A stretch of DNA of 64,000 bases from Thuidium tamariscinum. Its lineage: Eukaryota; Streptophyta; Bryopsida; Hypnales; Thuidiaceae. The notes below the pieces were generated by a model. It searched no databases. It was given only the letters and a program-made list of their open reading frames with translations, and was not told the DNA's origin. This document shows positions 44,262-56,569 of the stretch, in pieces; the stretch's first letter is position 1; each line of letters starts with the position of its first letter. The DNA is taken from positions 16,492,001 through 16,556,000 of the forward strand of contig OX344752.2 of NCBI GenBank assembly GCA_947034885.2. Direction: 5' to 3'. The translations under genes were made by a program, and so were the position numbers.

Positions 44262-45993
44262 AAAGCAGGGGTATAAATGACTGCGAAAAATGACTCAAAA
44301 CCAGTCATTTCGGACCGAAATGACTAAAACACGACTTCTGCCCCTGCAGTCATTGTGGACAAGTCATTCTTGAAATGACTCTAGGTGTATTATCACCATC
44401 CATTTGGGAGTTGGATGAGTAACAGATGAAATAGGCTCTGGGGCACATCAGTTCCCTTGAAAATTTTGAGGAAAATTTGGGCAGCTGACCTTTTGCGGTG
44501 AAATTTTGGTGACGTGGCAGAATCCTCTAGTTATTCTTCAGTTGCGTCTCAGTCGAACTTTGCGTGACGTGTCCTGCTACGTCAGACAATTGGGAAGTCA
44601 TTCTTTAGTTGTGATGTAGTCCACCTTTTGCTGACGTGGACAATGACGTCAGGGGGATACGCATTTGCTGTACAGTCACGATAGAGTTGCCTTGCAATCA
44701 CCGTGGACAGTGCTTTTGACTCGATTTACAATCATTTTTCAGTTACTTCTCCGTCATTTTAGAGATGGTTTTGGGGTCTTCATTGAGTCATTTCCCAGTT
44801 ACGACTGTGTTTTAGGGGCGCGGTTTACAACGTCTCCGGGATCCATTTCGAGAACTAGCCAGTCATTGCATAGTCTGAAGCCAATTGGATAATGCCATCG
44901 ACCACAGACAATTATAACACCCCTGCTCAAGCAACATTACGACGTACTTCTACTAGACTACGACGCACACTCACAAATGACATTAAAAGTCTTCTGAAAG
45001 TCGTGTTTTAAGAAGGGGTCCAAGTAAGACCAAAAAAATCATTCACAAGTTGGAGTTCAAACTCCGTATAAGGCTAAGTGCAAGTGGTCCCTGAGGTAGG
45101 GAAAGCCACAACTACAGTTCAGATTTCCCATTTACAATAGCAGGCTAATCATACAATAGTCCAACAAGTGGTATAAGTCTGTAGGCCTTGCCAAAAAAAA
45201 GGAAATGCTGCCTCAAACTGTGATCTTGAGGAACTTCTGGTTCCATAATGTTGAAGTGCCCTTGACATCATCGACCTTCTCCTGATCATCTGCATCATTG
45301 GGAAACATGAGCGGCACAGAACCGTGCATAACTTCCTTGACGTCAACTTTGAACCACGTCTCTGGAATTTCCCTGCAATGGAACTTGTGCTTCCCGGGTA
45401 TACCGGAGATCTTGCCCACCGCCACTTTCTGCCTAGTTGACCGTGGATTTATGAGATAAACTTCTTCTCCGATCCGATACTGCAAGGTGAACACGAATTA
45501 GCTGGAGTGCAATAAAGCATAAATCACATCAGCATTTTAACAAATGACTACTCCATGACCACTTCCACGTCACTGTAGTGTGACTCAGACGTAACAGAAG
45601 CTTCACTTCTGCATGACTTCTACACTGACCCTAACTGTTGCCTCACTTCCGCGCAATTCCACAATGAAGTGTGCCACAATAGGCTGACCCTAAAACGTTA
45701 TATTGAATGCTATGAGCACATGTGAGAAGGTCTTTGCCGGATTGAATAGACTTAGAAGACCGCCAACCTCCAGTCGAAGGTCACTCCCAAATTGCGAAAG
45801 CAAGTCATGCAACATGTAATTCTGGACTTATGGTTTAGGGTTGCCTACCTCGATTTAGGGTGACGCTTTACAATTGCCTTCTTAGTTTTACCTAGGTAAT
45901 GCCCCAATTTGAATGTGTACGTAATCTATGGGGCACATTGCAGCCCCGCGTAAATGACCTATTTTACACAAAACTACAACGTCACTCCACAAT
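44253..45993 (-). mobile_element. 5'-truncated CACTA element fragment
   Basis: The terminus CACTACTAGAAAGCAGGGG starts at 44253. Subterminal words (ATGACT and AGTCATTGTGGACAAGTCAT) match the 26.4-kb CACTA terminus. On the minus strand 45494-45213 encodes the TNP1-like C-terminal exon (GEEVYLINPRSTRQKVAVGK), homologous to 24253-24519. The orientation is opposite to the first element. Beyond about 45993 the similarity stops at another CACTA-like end, so the 5' part of this element is missing. Confidence 0.8.
45213..45494 (-). CDS. TNP1/En-Spm-like C-terminal exon (second copy)
   Basis: About 93 codons: YRIGEEVYLINPRSTRQKVA followed by VGKISGIPGKHKFH, WFKVDV, PLMFPNDADD and STLWNQKFLKITV, ending in a stop. 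It closely matches 24253-24519, including IGEEVYLINPR, KISGI and FKVDV. This is the relic of a second CACTA copy; no other exons survive here. Confidence 0.65.
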   Translation of the reverse strand: MFTLQYRIGEEVYLINPRSTRQKVAVGKISGIPGKHKFHCREIPETWFKVDVKEVMHGSVPLMFPNDADDQEKVDDVKGTSTLWNQKFLKITV

Positions 45994-46260
45994 CACTAGT
46001 AGAAAAAACAGTGACCGGATTAACAAAAACTTAACAAAAAAGTGTTATTTTTTTTTGTTAATATGGACGTGTTAATTTGGGTAGTTTTTCACAGAGGTGT
46101 TAATTTTTTAACAAAAAAGTGTTATAAAGTAACAATAAATTGATAGATTTCATAACATAGAAGTGTTGATGGTGAACTGAAATGTGTTATTATCACAACA
46201 AAAATTTGTTAATTACGGGGGTAACTTACTTACTCCCATGATGGTCTGTAGTATTGTTTC
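45994..46260 (+). mobile_element. Second CACTA-like terminus
   Basis: CACTAGTAGAAAAAACAGTG begins at 45994, directly abutting the previous fragment. Subterminal DNA has repeated GTGTTA/TAACAC and TTAACAAAAAAGTG words, unlike the AGTCAT words of the first family. The partner end was not confirmed. A candidate (CACTACTTGAAAAAATG, minus strand, 56767-56751) lacks a matching 3-bp flank. Confidence 0.5.
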
Positions 46261-49200
46261 CACATCCACATTATTCAGAACATATCATTTTTGGTGAGCT
46301 CTGTTCTCAATTAGGAATTGTACACAACTTTTCCATTTGCACACTTAAATGCATGATCTTTACGCATCCACATGAAGTGAATTTAATTTTATTATACCTG
46401 AAGTAATAGGAACTCAAGGCTTTTACCTGTAATTCACTTTCTCTATAACTAAGAAACATGTACAGGCCTAACCCACTGAACTACTATGATTTTATGCACA
46501 CACCATTTCATCTGACTTCAATTACCTACCTCCCCTGCTGTAGTGCACAATCCTTCTCTCTTTGTAGGAAAAAGTCCCTGACATCAATCACCTCTAAGCC
46601 CCCTAACCTTCACAATACTAATCGACTTGCACCTCTACCTATAGTTCTAAGGTACCTATTTCCTGGAGTCATTTACAGTCTTCGTTTCCTTTACTTGTCA
46701 TGGAACCCATCCCAAAAATGTGACTGCAGCTACCTTCTAATAATAAGAACCTGCTCAATTTTAGAGACTTCTATATGCTTGTCAATCTTTTTGCTTTGCA
46801 CTACTCTTAACATTACTTTGGCTGCAAGTAGGCACCTCTTCCCTTCCTGCATCTGGTATGGAAAAAAAAAATTCCATTGTTAGATAATTTTTCAATCAGT
46901 TCATCAACATTTCTAAGCACTACAGTCTTTCATATATGAATTGAGGACAATATATATGGTAAACATTAGGAAATCATTTTGCCGTTCTTGGCAGAATTTC
47001 ATCATTACTAATTTGTCCTATTTCTATTCCGACTGCTGGTTGCTTCCTTCTGCTTTGACCCTGATGTCACATTCGATTTTGTACATCCACTACTAACCTA
47101 TGGTCTATGCATTTCAGTAGTGATCCCAAAACTGGCTAAATTTTGCCTGCTTGCTACATAATTTCTTCATGTCCTCAGTATAAATGCAGAAATAATCTTT
47201 TAGAAATGAACATTTGGCTAAAAACCTTGAACTTCTTTTGAGAACACTACATCTCTGTTTCCTTCTTTATTTTATGCAACTTTTACCATTTCGTATCCTT
47301 ATTTGAAATGGATGAAAAAACTGTCCTTAACATTACTTCATAGAAATTAGAAGCCAGGGTTGGGAGTGGAAAATTTCTTACACTTTCTGCTCAATAATAC
47401 TTATTTCTTGAAATCTACCTTCCACTTCCTCCCTTCTAAATCACTTGAATTTCATAACACCACCACCTCTCTTCAATTCGCTTCTCCACCTCCTCATTTC
47501 CTGCACCTTCCATAGAGACGATTAGGAATACCTAAATTAGTCCACTGGTTGCTACATTTCAAGTTCACCTTCTCAACAATTATGCTAATCTCAAACAATA
47601 ATTGGAATTAGGGCTACTTACTATTCTTCTAAGCATGAGGTCCATGATTCAATGCATTTGAAATGACAGAAGTGCAACCAGGTTTAATTCCTAGAATGCT
47701 ATTTCAATTTGCAGTCCATTAACCTCAAAGCACTCATACATCCATATTCCAGGCATTGAATATTGTACTTCAAGGCACCCTCTTTCATCCAATTCACTTC
47801 TAATTCATAAAACACACCACTTCAATCCAGAGAAGACAACCTTCCTTTAAATCACCAAATTCTTTAAATTGGGTTAACTGACATATTTGTGCACAGCTAT
47901 AACCTAAAAATGTGCAAAAATTTAGAAAAAAATTGAGAGTCCAGGGTCAAGTGCCTTCCTCGCTAAATAAACTGACGTGCACTCCTATTTCCAATTCATT
48001 CACTATTTCCCCCCCTAAATTTACAATGAAAAACTATTTCGTGACATGTCTACTTACATTCACTCTAATGAAGTCAGAATGACATCCTCTAGTCCACTGA
48101 GACCACTTGCGTCATTAAACAGGGATGACAGTCTTACTTTTGATAATCAATGACCTTTCTCGAAGTAGCCCTCTCAATTTGGTGTACTACTCCTTCAACA
48201 CTTGACATTTCTCACACTCTAACTCTCATAGAACTTCTTCTACATATCTTTTTCTCTTTTCCTTAGCACCCCTATGTCTTAATCTGTAATTTCCTTTCAG
48301 CTTCAGCAAATACACATTAAGTGTTCATAACATTTAAGCATGACAGGATTTAAAAAAGCTTCTCAAAATTCCCTAACATCATTATTATTCTAATTTCAAA
48401 CTAGACTTCAGTCTACCAACATCCTAATCATATTCTATACTGTCAATATTGTAAGACTTCATTTTCTACACTTACTACAGGACAAATGAAATAACATTGA
48501 ATTACCTTCGATTTCTAGTCATTCCTTCAAAGAATTCGAGGAACACGTACTTCCACCTCATCTCTGCCCTCGCCCTACTGCTACCAACAAATTTGGTTCA
48601 CTCCTTTGCAATTACGGAGATCTGCTGCAAAAGCTCAAATTTAGGAAATCTTTTCTCTTATTCAGCACATCCACTACAGACATTACCATTTCCAAAATTA
48701 AAGCCACACCTATGAAGTTTTATAATGCACATCGGCACTGCCAAAGAAATGGCCAAACATCTCTGCTAATGAAGACTGCACAAGCAAAAGGCATGTCGTG
48801 CATGTGAAACACTTTTAATAATTATCAAACAAAAATACATGAAAAGGAGGATTCAAACTACGCCTCTTCCCCACTATCATGAAATTCACGCCACACTTCC
48901 AAGCATTTCATCCTCACTCAATAGGGTAGTGAAGGAAATTACTATTTCACTCTCCCTTGTCTTAACAAAATGACACAATTAGTATCTTCCTACAGCTAAT
49001 ACCTTAACCAACACCATTGGATACCTTCCTCTAACAAACTTCAATGCATACAGCACTAGATGTTGAACCAAGCTACTAGCCCCACAAAAACCAAAACCGA
49101 GAAAATCTGATATGGTTCTTTTACTGCATGATTTTGGCACTAGGACTACACCAATTCAGAGAAGACAAGCCTACAATGCCACGACTTCTTCTGGCGTATA

Positions 49201-49534
49201 CAATAAAACTTCCGAACAGTACACTCAAAACAAAACAATCAAGCCCACTTAATTCCCAAACCATTTCTCCAATTGACAACTTCTCATAACAGTAAGAGTT
49301 CTTGTTCCCAATATGGAGTACTGCACCACTATTACTGTAGTCACTGAAATGATACTCTTTTCTTATTCCAAGTTATGGCCTTCTGGAATAAAACATGACA
49401 AATTCCAAAGCAGGAGTAATGACTCATATTTTTTCTTTCAATACAATTTCTCAAGAACACTTCCAATTTCCCTCAACTCCTCAGTCATCAATTAGCACAT
49501 GCATACATCATACTCAAACAAAGGAGACATTAAT
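46261..49534. other. AT-rich region, no gene seen
   Basis: Pyrimidine-rich, AT-rich DNA on the plus strand. Frames (for example 46458-46883, 141 codons) are rich in S/L/C and show no motif or splice pattern. It may be interior sequence of the element that starts at 45994. The LTR-like insertion 2 lies at its end. Confidence 0.5.
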
Positions 49535-50090
49535 GTCACTGTGGCAACCTAGAATTCACCTAAGCAGGTTCTTAAGCAAAATACGGGAAGAGGGATCTAT
49601 TCAATCCCCATTTTTTTTGTTGTTTTCTTAGTTTCTACACATAATTGGGACCAAGACTGGAAACCGGAAGACCCTAGACCGTAAACCAGAAACTACGTTA
49701 AGGGACAGCGTATGAAATCCCGGATTCCGCCCACCTAGCGACCGAGACCGGATAGGTAATGAGTGGCTACCGAGTCTAGAGATCGTCGGGATCTCTCCCA
49801 CGTGACCAGACTGGTTTAAACCTAACGGTCAGTAATTAATGCCGGGGGGAAAAGTATAAGACCAGGGAAGCAGGGCCAGGTCCTGCCACTTTCTTGCACG
49901 CAGTTCGAGAAAGGGTTTCCGGCCAGAGATAGAGTATTCGGTCTACAGACAGAGAGAAGGGATAGATAAACTGTCAATCCGGTCTGGTACATAGTTGAGC
50001 GAATAGCACTACGCTAGCTGACAGGTTCTTGAGCGCGGGAGGTTTAGTTAAGTTGGACCGCGCCTAGATCGTGTAGGCGTCAAGTGAGAG

Positions 50091-52187
50091 ATGGCAGAAG
50101 AGGTGCAGGAAGGAAGGATTCTAGCCTTCCGGAATGTGAATCCGGTCGTGCCAACTGACGCACAAGACAAGAGGGAGCTGGAGGAAGACCTCAGGCAGAT
50201 GGGCTGCGAGGGGTTCATGGCTCACCTCTGGAACCTGAAGGATGAGGCGATGGTGGAGGAGCTATTGGCTGGCCAGACCAACGAGTGGAAAGGGACGGTC
50301 CGGGCGCTGCCAAAGGAGTGGAGTGCAGCGATGTGGCGCAAGGTGTACGCCTTCGAGCAAGGAGGAGATGCGACGGGCACCCGGACGGACAAATTCCACC
50401 AAGGGAAGTTCCGCAGGCCCACCAACCCGAAGGACGGCTTTACAGTAGCAGAGTGTGTGTCTGCTAGACACAAGAGGCTACTGCGGTTCATGATGGCGAT
50501 CTTGAACCCGGATAGACCTAGTAGGATTACGGTCACCGTGGCCAACACTGTCTTTGGTGCACTGTCGGGAGACAGGAAGATAGATTGGGGGTTAGTTATG
50601 AGGGACCGGATGGACCGAATGGTGAAAGGAATTGGGAAATCTAAACCCTCTCCCATTTCACCATTCCTGTTTCATCTGTATCATTCGTTAGACCTCTTGA
50701 GAGAGAAGGAGATGGAAGCTTACGAGGTAGGGGCTGCATTGATAGAGTATGAGATTGCAGACCCGGAAGCGGAAAATGACCAGGATGAGGAGGACTCCGA
50801 GGATGAGAGTCAGGAGGGGCATCAAGGAGGCACACAAGAAGTAGAGGAGGTTCCAGAGGTAGGAAGAGAGGATCCACCTCTAGAAACCCCTGTAGTAGCC
50901 GGGGAAGCCCAGAGGTTAGATCCGGTCTGGGAACAGGATCCCTTGCTAAGGATCCTGCGAGACCTGGAAGATTTCAGAAAGCACCACCTAGAGGAGAGAG
51001 GGTTATTGCGGGCCATAAGCCAAGCCTTAGGCTCTATTCCCCCCTCCAAGATCATGGAGGTGTTGGGAGAATTGATTCAGGAGGCTCATGATAGTCGGGA
51101 CAGAGAGGAGGTACTCCGGCTAACAAATCAGGTCTCAGCCCTGAGGAGGGAGCTCCATCACACTCAGGAGGAGCTGGATGAAGAGAGACGCCTCACCACG
51201 CAGGCCCGGAACACACTCGGAGAAATCCGAGAGTTCATCACGCATCCGGGTGAAGTCGTCAACAAAGCCATGCTTTTCGACAGGAAGGTCTTGGAAGCAA
51301 GCAAGATGGTGGGTCCTCAGATGCTTACAGCTCTGGTGGCCTACAACAAGAAAATGGAGGCAGCGCTGGAGAAGTGGCGGTCAGTAGTCACGGAGGTCCA
51401 AGCTAGTTCTGCTCCGGTCTCAGGACCGGAAGAAACAAAGATGGAGAAGGAGCAACCGAAGGATCAGCCACCACTAGCAGCTGTCGAGGTAGAAGCCGGC
51501 ATATCTGAACCGGCGAAGGAAGAGGGAACCAGGACCGACACAGTGGAGGAGGAATCTGTCCCACCGGCCCGGATTGAAGAGCCCAGGGTTTCTCAACCCG
51601 AGAAGACCAAGGAGCCGGAACCCGAGCCGATTGTGTTGAGGGAGATAATCCGGGGAACTACACCACCAAGGGAGAAGACCAAGTTCATCACCTTGTTGGA
51701 TGATTCTCCAAGCAAGTCATCACCCACGGTCATCACACAACCAAAGACCGGAGGGGAAGCGAAGGCAACGGTGCAGGTCCGCTCTATACTGAAGACCGGA
51801 TCTGGATCCGGGTCACCAAGCCAGGGACCAGCCCGGACTGCCGAGAGAGTGGGGGAGCAGACCCCGCTAAGCAAGATAGTGCACCACCCGCCCATCACCG
51901 GATTCAAGAAGAAGACCGCGGAGACATCCAAGGTGAAGCGGAAGGCCCGGGATGAAGAAGAATAGGAGTCAGATGAGGAAGATGAGGACTCGGAGGAAGA
52001 GACCGACTCCGGTGATGAGTCGGAACAGTACTCAGATGCGGACCAGGCATTGGCAGAGACCACGAAGACCAGGGCCAGGGCGCGGGGTAAGACCAAACCG
52101 AAACCCAAGCCCATCAAGATGTACCGGTCTCCGAAGAAGCAGCCAGCCCGGAAAGGTGCGTCGCCTCTCAAGAAGGCGAGGAAATAG
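50091..52187 (+). pseudogene. Long ORF inside LTR-like insertion 2, one in-frame TAG
   Basis: From ATG 50091 (MAEEVQEGRILAFRNVNPVV) the frame runs 624 codons to TAG at 51963-51965, then stays open 73 codons to the TAG at 52185-52187. The N-terminal ~240 residues look globular (WNLKDEAMVEELLAGQTNEW, NTVFGALSGDRKIDWGLVMR, PFLFHLYHSLDLL), resembling the plant transposon proteins found near gag-like genes. A coiled coil follows (EVLRLTNQVSALRRELHHTQ, EELDEERR), then Pro/Glu-rich linkers. The basic end KKQPARKGA matches insertion 1. No protease, reverse transcriptase or integrase signature is visible. The likely role is structural or gag-like, but this is not proven. Confidence 0.6.
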
Positions 52188-53454
52188 GGGGCATTAATTA
52201 CAGGTAGATAGGAAGGCGGCTAAACCAAGTTATATTTAGGTTAGGAACTTTTGAACTTAGACCGGATCCAGATATGTAGGATCTGTGATCCTATTTTGTT
52301 GGTATTTTTGTAGTTTTGTGGAAGTCAACCTACCCAAGTTGTAGAGGAATGTGAGGTGGCATTCTTGGCGGCTGGTGTTGATTCCATTTGCACTTTTAGG
52401 TTTTCTTGCAGTTTAGTATTTAAACCCGGTTTGTAATTGAATCCGGGCGCGCATTATGTTATCTTACTTTCACAAGTTTTTGTGTTGCAAATACAAGTCA
52501 GAACCTTTCTGATTCACTCTGAAGTGGACTGTGTGCATGGGACCTTGTCAAAGTCTTATGGTGATGGTTAGGATTGCAACCTTGTGTGGATAAGTGTGTG
52601 CCCGGATGGTCAGTTTATCCGGTCTCTGGACTTAAAGTGAATTCGGTTTTGATAGGGAATTTGTGCAGGATCCCACAGTGCTTTCTGAAACAGGTCTAGG
52701 GAGTATTTGATAGAGATAGACACTTGTAGAGTCTGGGTTTGAGATCGGGAGCGTCCGGCCAAATGCCAACTGAATGGTGATCCGGTCTCTGTAGAAGAAA
52801 GAAGGACTAAGTGAGGAAATTCAGCTCTCTTGCATAAGCTACCGCCCTTATTCTACCAGGGATTAGACTAACTGGTTCTTCCGTCGTTGTAGTCTTTGTT
52901 AGGATTAGGCAGGAGTGCTTGCGTGACCTGCTGGGTCGGATTAGTCCCGGTCCAGTTGTGAGGTATTCCGGTCTGTTTGTAGTAGTAGTTTCTTTTTACT
53001 CATAAGTGGAACTTCTGACACTTTAAAACTTGAAGGGTAGGAGTAAGCTTCCTTCCTAAACGCCCAAACAAGCAGATCCCTCTTGTTATCGAGGTTAAAC
53101 TTACACTTGGTTACTATACTAGGGATTGGACCAGCTACTAGTATCCGGTCTTTAGTCCCATATCTAGTGAGCGTAAGCATCAAGGTGGTGAACATACAGG
53201 TATAGATAGATAGACTTAGTTTGGAAGGATAAAGGATTGATCTGGTAATCAGGTCCAAGGAAATCTTAGGAACGTTGGAGACCAAGACCGGATCAGTCTT
53301 TTGCTTGGGTTTTGTTGTGATAACCACTAACGTATTCCGGTCTTTCGTCAACTTTCGACCAAATCTCTTGGGAACGATACACGAGTCACTTTAAGGCTAA
53401 TTTAGTGCATTCTAAAGCCTTAGAGAAGGAATTGTGCTTTCCTGTGCTACGACA
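52188..53454 (+). other. Promoter-like and U5-like tail of LTR insertion 2
   Basis: No gene. It contains a TATA-like GTATTTAAACCCGG, a pyrimidine-rich stretch, CCGGTCT words and the conserved GGGAACGATACACGAGTCA segment, ending GTGCTACGACA. Confidence 0.5.
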
Positions 53455-53861
53455 GTCACCATGCTTTCTTAACACTTGGTAATCACTGCAAACTAGTGAC
53501 CTCCACACTCACCTCCTCATGCATGTTATTGCATGCATGATAATCATTTCCTTTCCCTTCCTAAACTTGGGGTTCTCCACGTCAGTCACATGTAAATCTT
53601 CAAATATTTGCCTGAAGGTTTGGTCTAATCAAAAGATTCACACAATTTCACGCATTAATTACAGTGAGATTTCTTTAAACATGAAGACTAGATGCATTGC
53701 TTACACGGAGAGTACTGCTTCCCTCCACTACCGCCATCTCCAATTACTCAAGTTCGCGGTCCATCTTCCTCTCCGCATTCTCCCAGTTTTCTGTAAGCCT
53801 TCGCTCTCGCACTGCGCTCTTGCTCAAAGAATTCTGCAACTGCAAACTCAGCCCTTCTGAA

Positions 53862-54348
53862 ATGGACTTTCACAATGAAGTGCTCGTTCATGGAGACAAG
53901 TGCTTCGAGAAAACAATGAAGACATCTTCTTTTCAGACATTGGTGAGATCTTGCTTTCTCATTTCCTAACACTCTCTACAGATAATTGTTTTGCTTTGAA
54001 CCTCGTCTCCTAACTCAAGCACCTCTCTTGTTCACGCAGACAGTTCCTGCGTGGTTTGTCCGCGACCATGGAGACAAGTTCCAAAAAAGAGTCCTTCTCG
54101 GTTACGAAGGAGACAAACCTCGATGGCCGATACATGTCAACGTCAAAGTGAATGTCACTTCCGCAACTGAAGATGCAAAGGTCTCTTTTGGAGACGGTTG
54201 GGAGGATTTCGTACGCTGCCACGATGTCCATGAGGGAGACCGACTGAAGTTCCAACTCGTCCGAAAATCTTGCTTCAACGTTCTCCATTCCACCTGCAAT
54301 GAAAGCGTGGCTTCCTGCTCTCTGTTGGAGGAGGTCGGCAGCAACTGA
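53862..54348 (+). CDS. B3 DNA-binding domain protein (REM-like)
   Basis: Two exons in phase 0: 53862-53942 (MDFHNEVLVHGDKCFEK, then SSFQTL) and 54040-54348. The product is about 129 residues and is essentially one B3 domain: FEKTMKTSSF, then TVPAWFVRDHG, LLGYEGDKPRWPI, FGDGWEDFVRCHDVHEGDRL and LKFQLVRKSCFNVL. This order (FxKxMxxSSFxxLxVPxxF, GxxW, GWxxFV, HDVxxGDxLxF) is typical of plant B3 domains. B3 proteins are plant transcription factors. No other domain is present, so it could be a REM-type regulator or a fragment. It sits ~400 bp beyond LTR insertion 2. It ends in TGA. Confidence 0.8.
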
Positions 54349-56356
54349 ACGTGAGCGGCAACGATTCAGGATTATGTTCCTCTCCCGTGCTATAAGTGAT
54401 CTTCATCCTGCATTCCTGAATTTCTGCATTTCAAAAATATGTGAGTACCTAGTAGGACGTCAGAGGAGGCCTCTTTGCTATGAGCAACATGGAGTACAAT
54501 GCGAAACCTCCGTTACTGCCTTAAATCATCTTCAACCGTCTCTTACTTACCAAAGGTTAGGTTCTTCTTACAACACTTTCTTGTAAGGTTCACACTTGTG
54601 GTTTCCTCATGAGTACTACCTCATCGACAGTAGCCAATGCATACTTTCGTAAAACAATATTATCAACTTCGCTGTTAATACTTTGTATTCGGCAGTTCGG
54701 TTCACTTGCACCGTCTCTGAATGGCATGGAAGCATTTCCTTGAGCCTCCAACCACGCTACCTCATTTCGCACAGTTGTTCTTGCTTTGTAAATTTATTTA
54801 ATCTACATGTTCACGTCTCCCGACCCCCTTACCTCAAACTTTCACATGCCTCATTTTATTGGTACTGTCTACTACATTTGTGATATTTCCATTTTTACGC
54901 ATGGAGGTCCATGCATCCCAATTACAACAAGTTAGTTAATTCAATAGTGTCAAACGTCCAGAAATTAGTGAGGAGCAACCTAATTTTAGTCTTTAGCTTC
55001 GACGTCCCCAGTAAGTATGTGATGGAATGTTGAAGCAGTATTAGGGTTTATAAAGTGGCAGAAATAGTTTTCGGCCTCATTACTGGACGAATTTTATGTT
55101 TTACATAGGGTTGACAAAGCACGACTGGGGGAATCTAAACTAACTATCACTAAATTTTGTTTTTATCTCTACAATCAGTGTCTTGTATGAGAGACTATCC
55201 GCCTGCATTTAGTAAAGTAAACCACATCAGTAGACTGTTCCGACGACACAAACCATACAACAGAGTGACGTGAAATTCACATCGAATCCATGAACTTTTT
55301 AGGGGGCAGTAGAGTAGGAACAATGCAAGAGAAATTTGCCTTGGGCACTCCCCTTCATTAGCATATAAGTTGGAAGCCAAGCTGGTGAAGTCGGAATTCC
55401 TGCCCAAGGAATCTGCAGCCAGATTTCGCACGGATCTAAATAGCTAGTAGTGTACTCTACACTAAACAAATTATAGATTGCGAAGACATCGGGTAGACGG
55501 AAATAAGAACTGGCTGAAGAAACCGCCATACCAGAGCATACTCGCCATGATCAAAAAACCTGGTTTGCAGTACCTCTGAACATCGTCTGTCCGAAATAAG
55601 AAACTCTCTTCAAATTCAATAGTCACTTAAGAGTGGAGTTCCAGGTGAGCCTAGATCAGGACAGGGAGGTCAGACAAGTACCAATTCATTCAATAAAATT
55701 AGGATGATCAAGGAACGCTTAGACAACACATAGAAAGTCTTAGCCATGATTTGTAGGACGTCTAGTGCATCTTGATGGTCAGAGAGATTTCAAGAAGATT
55801 ATTCCATGAACCATCAGGACAATTTCATTTATGATGAAATCTAAATGTTCCCCAAACACTGTAAACCCTATTATGTACAAGTCCCATTCTGAACATCAGC
55901 GACAGCCAATAGAAGAGGACCGTTACCTCGCCACGGTCCTCGTATATGTAATCTACACCCATTAAGTAAGTTGGATGTCCTCCCGAAAGATACTGCATTC
56001 CAACATTACCCAGTACCCACGTTCAAAATACAGTTGCATAAACCGAAACTCAGCTTTGCACGTGACCCTTTTTCCTTGCAGCAGCAGAATCCAACACAGA
56101 CAAACTTGCTTATACAGGTGGGCATGATTGAATACATGTAAACGAATAATCATTACTTCAGAATGGAGCTCAAGGTACCTCGACACTGTTTAGATAATGC
56201 TCTTTGTCAACACTGATAATTTGTCCCTTCCTTACTGCAACAAATGAGAAGCACATGATCATGATAGAAGGAAACATCACGAAAAACACAAAACTCTCAC
56301 AAAACCATTGATACAAATGACTTCAACTGAGATGCGTCATTAAGGGGAATCAAATT
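54349..56356. other. No supported gene; possible minus exons near 55960-56240
   Basis: Two minus-strand candidate exons fit splice signals. One at about 56237-56190 (RKGQIISVDKEHYLNSVE, acceptor TTGTTGCAG, donor GTACCT) precedes a frame at 56186-55962 ending REDIQLT. I cannot assign them to a family. No other coding signal was found. Confidence 0.3.
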
Positions 56357-56569
56357 TCAAAAAGAGAGAGATGACACTCGTACAAGTTGGCCTCGGAGGA
56401 GCTGGAGGACCTGCTGGAGTGATGTTAGCCTTAGGAGTTGGAGGCCGTCCTCATCCCGATTCATCTGCAGAAGCGGACACTTGGGACACTCGCCTATGCA
56501 ACAATTCAATGGACAGCAGGGAATAGCATCAACCCCTGTAACCTCTGGAATTACCTGTAAAAGTTTAAC
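56357..56569 (-). CDS. Possible Cys-rich exon, unknown protein
   Basis: After an acceptor TTTTACAG near 56556 the frame reads VIPEVTGVDAIPCCPLNCCI and then GECPKCPLLQMNRDEDG, leading to a Leu/Gln-rich end and stop at 56357. The clustered cysteines (CC, CC, C-x2-C) look like a real protein segment, but I do not recognise it. It might belong to the same gene as the exons just downstream on the minus strand. Confidence 0.35.
   Translation of the reverse strand, partial: VKLLQVIPEVTGVDAIPCCPLNCCIGECPKCPLLQMNRDEDGLQLLRLTSLQQVLQLLRGQLVRVSSLSF

Larger units (their letters stand above)
49540..53454 (+). mobile_element. LTR-like insertion 2 (probable solo LTR), TSD GTCAC
   Basis: This 3915-bp insertion starts TGTGGCAACCTAGAATTC and ends GTGCTACGACA, with a perfect 5-bp duplication GTCAC (49535-49539 and 53455-53459). 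It is the larger relative of 35137-37292: both share the start TGTGGSAACCTAGAAT, the GGGAACGATACACGAGTCA tail, CCGGTCTCC/CCGGATCC-rich DNA and a homologous ORF. A promoter-like GTATTTAAACCCGG at about 52417 and no internal direct repeats fit a single LTR that carries a protein-coding U3. Confidence 0.88.

Noticed and set aside
46458-46883. 141-codon ORF
   Set aside because: Low-complexity S/L/C composition in pyrimidine-rich DNA, without motif, exon structure or homologous frame in the window.
16276-52187. Reassignment of UAG to an amino acid in this organism
   Set aside because: Land-plant-like features and normal TAA/TGA/TAG terminators of the intact genes argue against it. CAG-to-TAG deamination in methylated transposons is simpler, though a few host orthologues should be checked.
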